DNA of 64,000 nt from Varroa destructor (GCF_002443255.2 NW_019211457.1:46467690-46531689); one strand, 5' to 3'. Numbered from the stretch's first letter, positions 22,822 through 35,900 are shown. Program-made: numbers and translations. The notes: a model not told the origin generated them from the sequence alone.

Positions 22822-25800
22822 GGTACGTTTTTGGGATTCCCGAGCTGTCTATTCGCGCGCATCTGGTTGATCCATTTATACGCCTCAGTCAGCGATGACC
22901 AACGAGTGACCAGCGGAATCAATTTGCTAAAGGGTCTTGACATGGCGATAGAGCGATCTGGGCCGGCTGGTGGTTTTCTTCGTCTTCTTTTGAAAATGAT
23001 TTGGGAACGGTTGCGAATCTCCCTGTTCGCTCCCTTTTTGCCCTCGTTCAACACGCGCGAACCTCCAAACCCCTGACGAATTTTCAACTTACCCCACAGC
23101 ACCCCTGGATTCCCTAAAATTTCAGGGCAAAACAGTCCGAGAGGGATGGAGAGCCACAATAAAAATTCACTGGACCGTCCTTTGGCTTCTATATTGCTAC
23201 TGCCAGTACTGGTTCGTCTTTTAAATCTGCCCACTTTGGTGATGGCGCTGCTGCTTTTCTCAATGGTTGCTGACTGGCTGGCTGACTGCCGCTTGCCTTA
23301 CTTGACTCTCCGTCAGTGATGATGAATGGTCGTCCCGATCCCCAGCGACAATCCGCCAGCGGCTTCTTTGCCGCCTGATGCTGCTTAAATCCTTGCCGAT
23401 ACTGCCGAAAACGCCGAGTCTTCGAGGGATTGTGAGTGACCCTTCAGGAACAACCTCAAGCCTGAGTGTTTCCGCAACTCGAAAAGGAAATCGTTGAGAT
23501 TTTTCGGCAGATGGAATCGTATTGGCCACTGCCTTTTCATACGACCCCTTGTCTCCTCCCTCAACCCCTAACTTCTATATCGCCGTCCTTATCCTCTCAC
23601 TTCGAGGCGAAAGATGAATGCATAAAAGTGCGAGAAAAGAAGAGCAAGCATCGTGGCGTATACTCAGTCACTTTCGACAAAGAACCAAGTAACAATTTTC
23701 TAGGCGTCACGCAAAGCCGGTTACTCCATCGCGGCATGGCTACTACTTCCTGAAATATTTCTCTTTTTGAGGTGGAACGAAATTAATTAACCTAGAAACG
23801 GTTAGTACGATGACAAAGGTTCAATGCTTTGTAATATACCTGTGGTGCGATAGAATTTGGCCTTTTGTAATAAGTGCCGTGTATAAGAACGTACATTTTC
23901 ATACCAAAAATTATACTCTGAATCATCAGATACATTATTGTTGGAATTTTCCAGTTTAGCTCAGCCTATATTCAAGAATCGTTCTTTTTGTATGAGATAT
24001 CCCGTGATTTTAGTGTGTGGCCTGAATGCGGGGTCAGGTTATTTTCGCTAATATTAATACAAAGGCGCCCATACGTGGCTCTTAACTTATCGGTCGAGCA
24101 CTGAACATTCGAGCGGTTGCAGTTCTTCAGAAAACAATGTAAGTTACTGTGGATTTTTTTTTTGAAAGTTTTCAGGCCAAACAGAAATCGGTTGTTTCCC
24201 GCTATCATCGACATTATCCCGTGCGATTATTGCGAAATAGACCGCCTAAAATAAAATCCGAAATCTAGGTGATGCTGTAACAACCTATTACAGCTTGATG
24301 CCATGTTTATAATTCGTAACAACCCTGAAATGCTTCTATATATACTGAACTTTTACTGTTCTTACAAAGTAATTAAAAGACTGCATGCGAACATCTAGTC
24401 GTCTTTGCAAGCCCCGTTCGTAAAGTTGCCTTTTGAAACAAAATAGATTTGCCCTTCTTTTTTTTTTATTTATATTACTGATTAGACACATCTCGATGTG
24501 TTTAATGCGGTCACGTGTTGTACCGCAAAGATACCGCTTTGGGTGACAGGCAATCTGTCTATTCTTTTTTCGACTCTAACGTTCCTAGTGACTCGTCACG
24601 GCTTTATCCATGCAATTTTTCTTTTGATTGCCGACTAGCGTCGGGAGAACTATTCTCGATTCAAAACGACCGACCTAATATCTCCTGGTCGAATTCACAC
24701 ACTCACACAGACCCGTACAAATACAGGGTTGTTCTTTTTGCCCAGATTTTTTCCAAGCACTCGTACTGTCTAAGAGTTGCTGGATTCGCGTTACTCGCCC
24801 ACGACCCACCCAAGCCACTTATGTTGGTCACTCCCCCGTCGTTTGCCAGTTTTCTCGCTTGTCGCCTAGAGTTTGACTTCGACCAAACCCAAATTGAGCA
24901 CAAGTTAGTTTTAGCTAGCTACGTATCGAGTCTACGCAGCCAGGCGGCAACGGTGAAGACATTCCCTGCGACAATTCGGGGGATGTGGCCAATTTGATGC
25001 CTCACTCAACCTAGACACGGATAGCGGTCCAAGTCAGAGTCGGCCTGAGACCGCCACGGAGGATACCTACGCAACCTGAGAGAGTCAACAGACCTTGTGC
25101 TTAGGCTAGGTGATGACTAGTGACCAAACAGACCGAAAAATTCTGGATAGCCACGCCGAGAATCAGCACTGCTAGCTAGGTAAAATAGCGCGAGAAAGCT
25201 ACACGAAGAAATTGTGATTGTTGATGGCGATGGCGACACTGCTTGCATTGGACTGCTCTTGCGAGTAACCAGCCTTCGAAAGATAAGGGAAGTAGGTTTA
25301 GTCTAAATTGACATTTGCACCTGTGTCCAGTTGTGACGAATTTGAAAAATCGCCACTGACTACAATCGACATGAAGGCTAGCGGTCGCCTTGCCGCTGTG
25401 TCACTACCGCAGTGAGGGGGCGGTAGGGAACTTCTATACCGCGTTGATCCATAAGCTGTGTGCTTGACTCCAGGCCCGCACCACTAGTGGGCATAGCGTC
25501 TATTCTAATTGGCAATTTGAGTTTACCATGTCTCGGCACTTCCTTTCTGCTCTCTTTTCTACGGTGTCGGTAATACTGACCACCTGAGCGATTTATCCAT
25601 TCTTTAGGAAAGGACTCGGCTAGTTCTCGTGTGAGAGTCGATCTTGATTTTACTAACCAATAGGAGTCCCAGAAAGGTTCTTTAAGCTTTGTCTTCCAGG
25701 TTTGCCGCCGTTTAGTCAGCTGGCTAACTGGCTGACTCGGTTAGCAAGACCTCGTTTACCCGTAACAAAAGAATCAGTAGAACCTACCACAGAGTTCGGT

Positions 25801-26660
25801 GTGCTTGGGAAAACAAGGCGGCGAACCAAAGTCCTTTTTTACCGCTGTCGCGCACATCTCCCTACCATGCTATTGCGTTCTTGTCCGTTTTTGCAGGGTC
25901 TTGTTGTATTCCGAGGGCGGGGACGGTAACTGCATTCGGAGATTGGCATACCAACCGCACAACCTCACAGGATTGCTACATAGTTCGAGTGCCCACTATC
26001 GGCGGATAGATCTCAACTGCCCAAGTTCCCAAGCGAATAGCCGCGGAGCTTAGCAAATGGGCCTCCACGGAAAGCTAACCACGGTTAACTTATGACATGG
26101 CTCATAAGAGCGCGGCTACCGCATTCAGCCGCTGGCGTAGCCACAAACGATTCCTTTGTGCTGCCACTAACGAATCAGCAGAAATCCACAACTACTGCCC
26201 AACAACTAGAGATGAACACCACTGCAAGATAGTAGCATACGATCAAAGACGATGCCCTTCCTTTTACATCCTAGCACGTCAGAATGCCTCTCGCCTCACG
26301 TTGAACACACATACAATGAGATATATGCCATATACGATATGTTGATATGGCTGTTTCTCGATGGCCTAAGTAGACTCAGAAGCGCAATGTTGCCCCTCAC
26401 ATTGTGCATTTAGGATGTTGTAGCAGGGTAGTTACCAGCGTATAGAAATACCAATGGAAGAATTAGGTTATCATGTGCTTTTTATAGTTGGAATGACTAG
26501 ACTAAATTTGGCGATCTTTATAGCTTGAGAGGTAACAATTTAGATTAAATATGCGTGCTTCCGATTTAACCTTTTTTTTTTTTAGCTCGGAGACGTATGG
26601 TGGTTTTTGATTCAAAGATAGGCACTTCTTTTTGTGCCTAAAAGCTACACCATGGTGGCT

Positions 26661-26690
26661 AATGGCGGTTTCGGACGTAAAATTTGAAAC
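26661..26690. repeat. Dispersed 30-bp motif, copy 1
   Basis: AATGGCGGTTTCGGACGTAA followed by AATTTGAAAC. Two relatives lie at 58350 and 58675. See copy 2 for the comparison. Confidence 0.75.
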
Positions 26691-28532
26691 ACCTAGGCAT
26701 CCACGAGTCGGATCCGGTTCTCTGCTGAACCGATGAATATTTATACGAGAGAACTTTTCATATCGATATAAGATAATTTATCCAGAAAAGTATCTATACA
26801 TTACCTAGGAAATGTGTCATCGACAGCACATTTTTGGGGAGCTTCTCCTGTTTAATCCGGCTTTTATTCCGCTTATTTTTTTACACACTTATTACAACAT
26901 GCTTGGAAATTCTTAATACTATTATATAATAGGGTTTATCGTAGTTCAATAGGTTGTCATTTTAACCAAAAATAAAACTGGCCTGCCAAAACATGAAATT
27001 CAACAATGATGAAAAATATTAAAACCAGTCCCAATAAAGTGTAGTTCGCCATGCCCTGAGCCACGGAAACGTGTTTGATGTATCCCAGTATGGCGTATCG
27101 TTCCAACTCGACTTGAATAACTAGAGATAGCGACACAACTCACAAATCCCAGGAGTTGCCAGCGTCAGGAAGGAAAGGATTTCCTGGTATACTTCTTCAT
27201 TCTGCCTATTACGTTATAGAGCACACTGTTTTATACGGTTATCACGCTTTTTTTCGTCCATAGCGATCATTGCAATAAACCATCTAGGCTCATCAGTGTT
27301 GTGAAACCCAGTCTGTCCTTTGTTACGAATGTAATTAAATCCTGTCGTTGGCTAATACTGCTCTTTTCTTCGCAATGCAGTCAGGCTCACACGCCAAAAA
27401 ATAGCGGGCGGTTCGCATATCCCTTCATGCTACTTCTATAGTTATCCCGCTACATGGGATGGCAGTGAGGTCCCCATCATATGCGACACGTCGACACTCA
27501 TTTGCGATTTTGCCTTAATAGTAACTTTGGCCTCACCAGCCGCAAGAATAACAGCTTCCTCCAAAGAAACCAACAGAAAGCCTAACCTATGCACGTTCTG
27601 GCTTACACTTTTCCACTATACATCACTCACTTCCACCGTCGTCTTTCAGAACTGTTCTTCACCATCGGGCTCTCTGGTGTGTGAAGTCGCGGAAGCTCGA
27701 ATTAGCTCGCCTTCGCTCGGGAGACGCTTCCATCGAGTCAACGTTTCGATGTCGTTCTTTCAGCTGGACGATGAAGCTTTTGACTTTTTAGAGACTTTGG
27801 GTTACTTCCTATTGCCCCTTTGCTTGCTGTCACTTTCTCTGTCATACTCGATCGGGGCTGGTCGCTTTTAGCAGCTAAACCTTTTCGCGCCTTTTCCGAT
27901 GAGGAAAGCACCAGATCTAAGCCGCGCCCACCGGGACGCACGCCGAGCGACAGCGGACGAGCGGGAGGGGGGGGGGTATGGGATATACAAAGCTGCAACG
28001 CAATGTTCTTTTTTGTTCTAATGCATTCCACCATCATAGTACTCGTGTCACATTTTTGCCGCGCAAGCGGGCTCTATTCAAAGAGTCGTCGCGAATATGG
28101 CTATCAGATGCTTGCGCCCCTAGCCCCATACTAACTCCCTTTCACGTATCAGTCGGCACCATCGGTTTTCTTGTTCGGCCGACAGTGCAGGTCGTCTAAT
28201 TCGACCCATATAGCCCCAATAAATCTGCTTTTGTAGGCTATTCATTCTCCGTACGGTAATGTCACTTATCCTGTGATAGCCCCCCTCCCCCCTCTTGACA
28301 ACCGGTCTTACACTACCGTAGAATTCGTGGGGCTCATTTCGTCATTGGGGGTAGCGGTGCGCGATGAAATGCGCTTAGCCTTCTTCTTATTCACCTTTCA
28401 TTTTTTTTAGTTCTGTATATCCATCAGGTGTTAATGATTGGGAAGTAGGGTCATCCTGGTTTACTTCTGTAGATCTGGTTGAGAGTATTGTTTGGCGCGA
28501 ACACTTGACTATACCTTTAGCGAAAATTGCTA

Positions 28533-28552
28533 TTATATATATATATATATAA
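28533..28552. repeat. Short (TA)n run
   Basis: Roughly 20 bp of TA repeat in non-coding sequence. Confidence 0.9.
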
Positions 28553-29526
28553 AGCGGCAGCGTGAATACTTCAGAGAACTTTAAAATTTAGCGGTTTTTC
28601 GTGCGTGGCGCTCTACTTCCATTGACGACGATTCGGTTGAGTATGGACGAGGCCAAAATGGAACTGACTGAAGAGTGAGCATAAAGGCCGGTACGGGATG
28701 GAGAAAAGGGTTTTAGGCTGACTCCTTGGCGTAGCCATGGCTCGAATTCGCATGAGTGGAAAAGCTCAGAGAGGAGACGTATAGTAGGGAAACCCATAGT
28801 TGGCATAGGCGACCAAAAAAGCACTTTAAGTGTTTTTCCCGCCGGTTGGCCAGCACTCGAGTTTCACATGCCCAGTTATTGCCCAGCACGAAACCTCATA
28901 ACTCATCGCCTTCAACTAACGTAATAACGGCCTTCTTGCCCTTGGTGTATATACGGGCTTTTTATAAGCACGCTTTGCTACATCCTTCGACGTGCTTCCG
29001 TGCTTGTACGATTGCTCGTGTGTTCTATGCAGCAGTATGCCGGACGTGGTCAGACGCCGGAATTCTGCATGGAATTGTTAGAAAATGTCGGGCATCGAAT
29101 GCGCGTGAGTTCGGCTAGCAGTTACATCCCGTTAATGGCAGATGAGTGCTGTGGTGGATTTTGTAGTACATTGCGGAAGACGAGACTATACCGGTATTAG
29201 TGAGCCATGATGAAACTGCCAAGACTCAGTGATCAGCTATAATAAATATTTGTTAAATCTAAAGTAAAAATTGTTGAGAAGCAATCAACAAAACCGCATG
29301 TCTATGCTGTGTATGACTCAGGAAACCCACATAATACTCTAAAACCGTAGCTCGTATATTTGAAGGCATGACAGTTTACAATGTACTCATCTTCACCTAC
29401 TGTCGCAGAAAAGAAATCAAATAAAAAACAAACTTTCATGAAGTTACTGTAAATTCTATTAACGTTTGCTGATCACCAGATTGATCTGTTATTCTTCTAA
29501 GCAGTAATTCGTTTTCATTCTCAGGT

Positions 29527-29790
29527 TTAGAACAGGTGTCGTCTGGACCAAAGCCCAACGACCTAGTCCAAGCCCTTCGCGATAGTTTTGGCCAAAACTT
29601 CCACCGGGCTAGCTGTATCCTGCCTGTTGCTTGTTAAAACCGCCCGCATTCGTGTTAAATTCTGTCCCGTACTGGTGATTCGATTAGTGAATCCCTCTTG
29701 TTCGCAAAACACTTGGATGCTCTTGAAGACCTGGGCATTGCTGTACTGCTGGCTTTGGAAATGCGCGTCTTGCCCCTATTATGGTTGTAA
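29527..29790 (+). mobile_element. Decayed BEL/Pao-like gag fragment
   Basis: Two open segments in different frames, 29527-29637 and 29659-29790, read together like the DUF1759 region of BEL/Pao retrotransposon Gag. The first has a hydrophobic-charged stretch with LVQALRDSFGQNF, matching the family pattern 'L...FG'. The second has HLDALEDLGIAVLLALEM, matching 'H..ALE.LG.....LL...'. A stop and a frame change separate them, so the element is broken. A good acceptor-like CATTCTCAG at 29524 is probably coincidental. No reverse transcriptase, protease or LTR was found nearby. The assignment rests on pattern memory only. Confidence 0.4.
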
Positions 29791-29814
29791 AGTAAGCAGG
29801 AATAAGGGGTTGCA

Positions 29815-29964
29815 ATGTGTGAGCGAAAAATCCTTACATACGTCAAGGCGTCTGCTGTTTGTCGGTGTAGTAAGAAGGTTTGTCAAGCTTACTGCAATGT
29901 CTGTGTGCTCTGTACGGCAGGTATGAGGACATCGATGATACGTCGTCAACGGCACTGTTGCTAA
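29815..29964 (+). CDS. Short Cys-rich ORF, unknown
   Basis: ATG to TAA, 49 codons, with the spacing C-x-C-x4-C-x3-C-x2-C-x2-C in its middle (AVCRCSKKVCQAYCNVCVLC). This resembles a compressed zinc-binding tail such as those ending some DNA transposases. It follows the gag-like fragment by 25 bp in the same orientation. It may be an element remnant or chance. Confidence 0.2.
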   Translation: MCERKILTYVKASAVCRCSKKVCQAYCNVCVLCTAGMRTSMIRRQRHCC

Positions 29965-30638
29965 GGGTTTTTTTTTTTAGTTTTGTAAAACAATTTGACA
30001 ATATGTAGGCAGGTTTAAATGCATTTGTAAATCTTTCGTGTACATTTAAGCTCTATCCTCTAACTGAAGATCTTAGACTGTATAATTAGACAGACGGATA
30101 CAGCAATGTTGATCTTTGTTAAGGACGGGTACGGTGTAAGTAAAAAGGTGAAAGTTCTTGATATTTTTTAAAATTACACGTGTTTATAACTACTTTGAGT
30201 TAGGATGCGGAACTTTTATTGCAGCAGCATTCGTTTAGCCCGCCGCGTACCCAGTTGCGAAGTTAAGGATTAGAATCGCTGATTCAGGATTCGAGACAGA
30301 ACATTTATGAGGTTAGGAAAGTAATATAACAAAAATATTGTAAGGATCGGTTTCGCCAGAATTTCAGACTGTAAATTATAAAATGCCTTCACCGGTTATA
30401 TGAACCTCTTAGAGGCACTATTAGTTCCAATAGTTAGGATACTAACACCCTGTATTAGAACTACAAACAATAGCTTAATTCTCAGCCTTTGTACTATCAG
30501 ATAGAGCTTCTGAAAACTGAATCCTAACCATTTCAGATATTGACGCTTGTAGACTAAATGAAACGTGAAGTTATCACAGCCTTCAAAAGCTCTTAGCTTG
30601 ATAAACAAACAAGGAATCGGTTGCTCATCGTAACTAAC

Positions 30639-30842
30639 CTTGCTGATCCCCGCAGCATTAGAGGGCTGGCCGAGTCGATTGCCCCCGGAGGCAAAGCTAC
30701 GTCCGTAGCCGCTGCTGCCGTAACCTCGCAGGCCGAACGGCCGTTCTTCTACATCTTCCTCATTGCTTTCCGCTGCAAGCGTTCCTCGAGTGTCTTCGGC
30801 TACACTACAGATTACAAACGGGACAAGCAGGAGCGTGCACTT
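30639..30842 (-). CDS. Exon of a small secreted Gly/Tyr-rich protein
   Basis: On the minus strand the acceptor CTTCTTCACAATAG at 30843 and the donor AAG/GTTAGT at 30638 bound 68 open codons, phase 0 at both ends. The exon starts KCTLLLVPFVICSVA, a signal-peptide core with a likely cleavage site after Ala15, then an acidic stretch (ESNEEDVEER), then a Gly/Ser/Tyr-rich segment GLRGYGSSGYGRSF. This layout fits arthropod secreted proteins whose first exon carries only the start codon and a few bases. Exon 1 and exon 3 were not found. VEER followed by a GYG-type segment recurs in the unit at 32644-32853, so the two look related. Confidence 0.5.
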
Positions 30843-32486
30843 CTATTGTGAAGAAGACGAACAGGTGAAAATTGCAGACGAAATTAAAGAAATTCATTTG
30901 TGTTCTCTGTCTGATTTATGTCACTTTACATAGCCTTTACAGCTAGGGTAAATGAAAGCGAAGAGGGCCTATGAAAATCTCTTTTGCATTCAGCTAATAG
31001 GTGCGAAATAAACGGTTCGATGATATTAAATCAGTCATCTTACTCAGTGGCCCAGGGTATGCCCCCGTCATATATACGTTCATGATATGATATACATCTG
31101 AAAAAAGACGCTCTAAATTTTAAAATCATTTAGTTTTAAAATCTAAATGTAAATTCCATATAAAATATAGTGAAAATGAATAAGTACATAAACGGGTTGG
31201 GGTTTGTCGCATTCCCGCATTTGAACTTTTTGTTTGAAACTTGCAGACTCAGGTTTGAAGGGGTCATTTTATTTTAATATTACAATTATAGACATGCAGG
31301 TTATTTAGATGAGTCGTCGGTCGATTCCAATCATCATAAACATGGAGTATAGCAATAAACCTTCACTATACGACATGTCATAGCGGCTATACGGGAGTAC
31401 CCATCTGTACTGTTTTCGATGTTGACAAAGTTGTAAACCATAACCCATTTGCATTAATTGCATTGGTAATGGAAAGCTATATAGGAAAAAGCCTAACGGA
31501 AGACGATAGATTACTAATGGTCATCTGTTACTCAAGTGCCACAAGTTACCGCACCATTTTTACGTAGAAGATACTTGAGTGCCATTGTTACTAGAATGCT
31601 GCCTGTTTCTCTTAACAAGTGTCCCTAATGACTTCATAACGTCAAACGAATGTGACATCAGTCAATACGGTTCCATAGTTGCAATAAAATAACGTTCCGT
31701 TAGGTCTGTCGCAGATAAATCAATTGAACGAAAAGCTGGCTCATATAATAGAAACATGATTCAACTTTTTACAGCTGTACGCTCCGCAACACTGAAAAGA
31801 GTCAAATCATCGAATTTTCAAGATGGGATATATAGGGCAACATTTACCGATTTCATTTTGGCTTTGTTCAAAGCCTTTATACAGTTTCCAACAGCTGACC
31901 CGTTCCTCTTGAGTGAGTTTTCCTTCCAGTCATAGCAAAAAAATAGCATGCTTTAAATGTAGCTGGACGCTTGTTCCACGAAGACAGTGCTTTTTGCTCC
32001 AAGTTCCCTTGTCCGTGTTTTTTTTAGATTGCTTCGCCTGCGTCAGGTTCTCCACTCTCAATTAATGACGGAAAGAGGTGACTCGTAGGCGTTATGACGT
32101 CGTGGACGTTTTTTGTTGCCATTTTTACTAACCTTACACAGGTTCTACGTTATCAGACGTAACGATCCGCTGTATCACCGCTCACCTTTGCCGATACGCC
32201 CGAATCTTGAAATCAGTCTTGCAGTAGAGAGCCACGTTCCCACGGTCCAAATATGACATATAAGTCAGCTAGATTTCTATTTTTGTTGTTGTTGTTTACC
32301 CGATCCGATTGAAATTATGTTTTTCATCGTGTCCTTTAATCGTTATATTACATATAGCTATTTAATAGGATCCAATGGATTACTGTAGGTGGTGGGATGT
32401 TTGAAAAACGTCGCCACTAGGGTGACATCAGTCAGAGCATATCAGAGCTAACGTCTACGGAAGCCGTATCCGACTTGGTGCCAAAT

Positions 32487-32753
32487 CTACCCTGAGCCAT
32501 GGTAGAGCCACCTTTTTCTAATTGAATCCGCCGGTCGCGGCATTGAACTTTCGTTCGACGGCGAGCGGAACCCATCGTCTCGCGGTATACGAGGCTGCTT
32601 TTGAATTTCGGCAATATTGTTGTCGGACGCTAGGCCTCCAGACTTAGATTGGCTCTGTGCCACTCCATAATTGCGGTCGAAATCGTTCTGTATCATAGCT
32701 ACCGGGGTATCCGGAAGTGCCACTGTATCCACCGTAATAACGGCGCTCCTCAA
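32487..32753 (-). CDS. Overlapping coding-like frame beside the secreted unit
   Basis: It is open for 88 codons in a different frame from the signal-peptide ORF it overlaps. Beyond 32680 its codons are strongly purine-first (for example GVAQSQSKSGGLASDNNIAE) and it ends WLYHGSG before TAG. It reads like the natural C-terminal continuation of the 32853 ORF after a one-base frame change. No convincing intron joins them. Confidence 0.3.
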   Translation of the reverse strand: MRSAVITVDTVALPDTPVAMIQNDFDRNYGVAQSQSKSGGLASDNNIAEIQKQPRIPRDDGFRSPSNESSMPRPADSIRKRWLYHGSG

Positions 32754-32853
32754 CGTACCGTTTTACGATTTGACCGTAGGCATAGACCAGACGAATCGTA
32801 GATAGAAAACATAAGGAAAACGAAAGATAGCTTGTGACAGCTATTAAAGGCAT
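32644..32853 (-). CDS. Small secreted Gly/Tyr-rich protein (69 residues)
   Basis: ATG 32853 is the first ATG after a predicted transcription start. Residues 1-25 form a signal peptide (MPLIAVTSYLSFSLCFL..., small residue Ala25 at the end). The mature part has a dibasic KR at about 30-31, then YVEERRYYGGYSGTSGYPGS. VEER plus the Gly/Ser/Tyr segment parallels the exon at 30639-30842 on the same strand. The last 15 residues of this frame look less protein-like, while an overlapping frame becomes coding-like there, so a frameshift (real or sequencing) is possible. An ATTAAA on the same strand at 32366 could end the transcript. The role is unknown: cuticular, silk-like or antimicrobial are all possible. 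Confidence 0.48.
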   Translation of the reverse strand: MPLIAVTSYLSFSLCFLSTIRLVYAYGQIVKRYVEERRYYGGYSGTSGYPGSYDTERFRPQLWSGTEPI

Positions 32854-32931
32854 CGGGATTAGAAACTGCGTAATTCACAATTGTCCAGTCAACACACACG
32901 GTTTCGTATTATGTTTAGACTTGTAGATTCA

Positions 32932-32965
32932 GGCTGAATAGCTGACAATAGCTAGCATATATAGG
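32932..32965 (-). promoter_or_regulatory. TATA box plus initiator-like site, minus strand
   Basis: The minus strand has CCTATATATG with its first T at 32963 and TTCAGCC with its A at 32935, 28 nt apart. The predicted 5' UTR of about 82 nt contains no ATG before the secreted ORF at 32853. The initiator departs from TCAGT at one base and the spacing is slightly short. Confidence 0.42.
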
Positions 32966-32999
32966 CTGTAGTTTGTTTACACAGGGTGTTTAGACTACA

Positions 33000-35900
33000 T
33001 TTATTAAATGTAGTTTATGTTAGGCCTACTGCTCCAGATCAGAACTAGTTAATGCGCTAAGGCTGACATAAAACTCCATAGTTCCAACCATGAATTCACA
33101 GTAAAACAGCGAGCAGAATTTAATGAATCTAGATTCTCTTCTAATAGGTCAATCTTGATGAACTAATATAAACTTAATATATAAACTGCCTCGTTCACGA
33201 GACCAAATCTCTTACCTAACATTCAGAACACAGCACTCTGCTTGAATTTTTAAACTACCGTACTACTAGAAATAGTGCAGAAAAGTTAACGAAGTTTAGC
33301 GACAAGTTGACGAAATTATATTAATACTCTACGCAAAAAATTCAAGGGAACATACTTGATACCGTACAAATAATGATATTAAGCACGTTGGTTTATTTTA
33401 ATTATCAAGTACTTAGTTTACGTGAAACGTACGCTCAATGTTGCTAAACTATTTTGTGATGTCTGTGTATTATCTGTGATGTCGGTTTTTTAGCGACATT
33501 TTTTTTATATCATAAAGAGGCGAAGTGTTTCTTATGAGAGAGGAACAAGATCGGTTTTGTCTAGCAGTGGTTCCCAAAGCGGATACGCAATACGCGGAGG
33601 GTCAACTTTATCGACGACGTATATGTTAGTAAGTGTACATGTAGCACCGATGGTGAATTCTGTACGATTTAGCATCCATTGCCTTGTGGGGAAATTACTT
33701 AGAGTTTGGGTGTGCATCTGTGTGTCCAATTTACATCATTGGCGGGGGCTTTCCACTGGGAATGTTCCAAGTCTAATTACTACGCCACTACCTTAGCACG
33801 TGTTGTTAATCCTAAATGTTAATGAATCACTTATAGCTTAGGCTGTTCCTGCTGCTGTTATGCATGGCAAATGTTGATGTAGCGCAAGTGAGTCAGTCTG
33901 AAATCAGCGATCCGTATCGGTCAATACCTCAGTGGCTATGCAGACCATTTCCATCAACGTATTGTTAGCTTCCGCCCGGATGGCATTTTCTGCGGAAGTC
34001 TGAGGGCTGCTCACACTGTTTTCTTGGGCTATAGACTTCAAAAGACAGCAAACGTTCGTCTGAGGGTGGACTATATCGAATTGTCCTTATTATACGGAGA
34101 TACCTGAAATAACCGCCAAGAAATCGAATGTTGGTGATGAATTTAGATTGTTACCTGTTTATATGCTACAAAATATGCCTCATTGTCAGTGCTGATATTC
34201 GGGCAGTTCTTTGTAATGGTACCTGATAATGTAACGATTCCATGTAGGCGTATTGGCACTTCGCCTTTGGTTTGGCTAGGGAAAAGTGTCAGCATAGCTC
34301 CACATATACTCTGAGCCTATCGAAATAGCTGATGGAGGTCTGCGTATCTCAAAGTATTGCTTAAACGAATATCGGTCTATATTCAACTACGACTGAATCA
34401 CTATACCTCATATTGATCCTCTGGAGACGGGGACCGCGAATGATGTCTCCAAGATATTACGATTTTTATCCTATTAAAACTAACCACAAATATCCGGGCG
34501 ATTTACCCTCTTCGACTTACGTCTTTTATAGTGGATAATCAAGGTGGATAATAAATAACCCTTGTTTTTTAAAAGATCTATTCTGGCCATTAACATTGGC
34601 TAGGTTATAAGTTGACCGATTAAACCATAGATACACGATCACTCATTATTTTTAGGTAAAGCGTTCCAAAAATATATGTAAAAGTGCTGATCCTATAAAA
34701 AAGAAGTAATGTTTTCATTGAAATCAGATAAGGTAAACTTGATACCCAATATCTTGTTTATCAATAAATCACGCTGTACTTAAAAGGTTTTTATAAAGCG
34801 TCATAGAATGCTGTTTTTACGACCCGTTCAAATGGCGTTCAGTGGCGCCACCTGCGGTGTTATTTGTTATCGCTTGTTTGCTTTCCGTTGGTAGCTACTC
34901 GCCGTATTTTCGTGTTTCGTAGTCGATGTTTTTGTTGACTTGTTCGTATACTGTTGTTGCCACTGCTTGTGATCGTCAGTTCGGTGGAAGCTGTGATGTT
35001 GAAGTTCGTGCGATGATGTTCCTGTGGTCCTCTGCTTCACTCGTAGCAGCCGGCGTGTAGGTCGCCGAATTAAGCAGAAAGGATTGATGGCCTCCTAATG
35101 ACTCAAGAACACGCATATGATTAAACACGCCATGGTTATAAAAGGTCAATACTTTGTATGTTGTTATACTGATTATCTTTTTGGTAGACATGGTTCCTGT
35201 AGCGGCTTACGATAACACAACTTGGGGAAAAACACTGTCAAGTTCGGTGAGAAATTCCCGCATAACTTAAAACTACTCAGCCGGCCGGCTTAGTTGAACG
35301 CGCGTAGAAAATATACTGAATTAGTACATACATAATTAACATAAGATCATATATTATCTTGATGAGACTTCTTTGTTAGACAAGTGGCCACTGTTTAGTT
35401 GAACTTAAAACGCTATAACGTGCTTGAACTAAATAGCCATTATAAAATTCTTTTTAGTTAACTAATCCATATTTTTCGGATATTTTTTCTACTTGGTTTT
35501 ACTCATCCAAGTTAAGATCACTTACAGTCATCTGCCCAGGGAAGACACTTAGCACTTTCATACATTTTGATATAATCCATCTGGCCTTCCTCCACACTCA
35601 GGTTACTATATCTACCCAATGAATCCGTTGATATTCGTGTCTGCACATACACCGCTCTTGAGAACGACTTTTCACCTAACCGATACATGTATGCAATGCC
35701 CCACTCGCCTTGCTACTGTTTGCCCCTTGAATAAAAGTGATGATGAGAAAATTCTTTACGCCCGACTACCCGCGCAATGGCCCCCTATCGAAAGCCCTTC
35801 TCTGCCCTCCAAACCCACCTATAGACGACGGCTCGTTCAAGCACGAGGGCACCGATATCACTGGCGCACGGCTGGCTACTGTTACGAGCAATATGTATAT

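Larger units (their letters stand above)
22840..29200. other. Long region with GC-richer islands, no gene assigned
   Basis: Open frames are dense on both strands at 22.6-23.8, 24.5-26.4 and 27.5-29.2 kb, including 160 codons at 24515-24997 and 114 at 27527-27871. Starts are mostly TTG or GTG, frames overlap and no motif is seen. The islands could hold 5' exons, promoters or old mobile elements. One copy of the 30-bp dispersed motif lies at 26661. Confidence 0.4.

Noticed and set aside
22647..23234. 195-codon minus-strand open frame
   Set aside because: It reads straight through the (TA)20 microsatellite as a Tyr-Ile run, has no motif and overlaps other open frames.
24515..24997. 160-codon plus-strand open frame
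   Set aside because: It starts at TTG, has no purine-first codon periodicity and no recognisable domain, and lies in a GC-richer island where long frames arise by chance.
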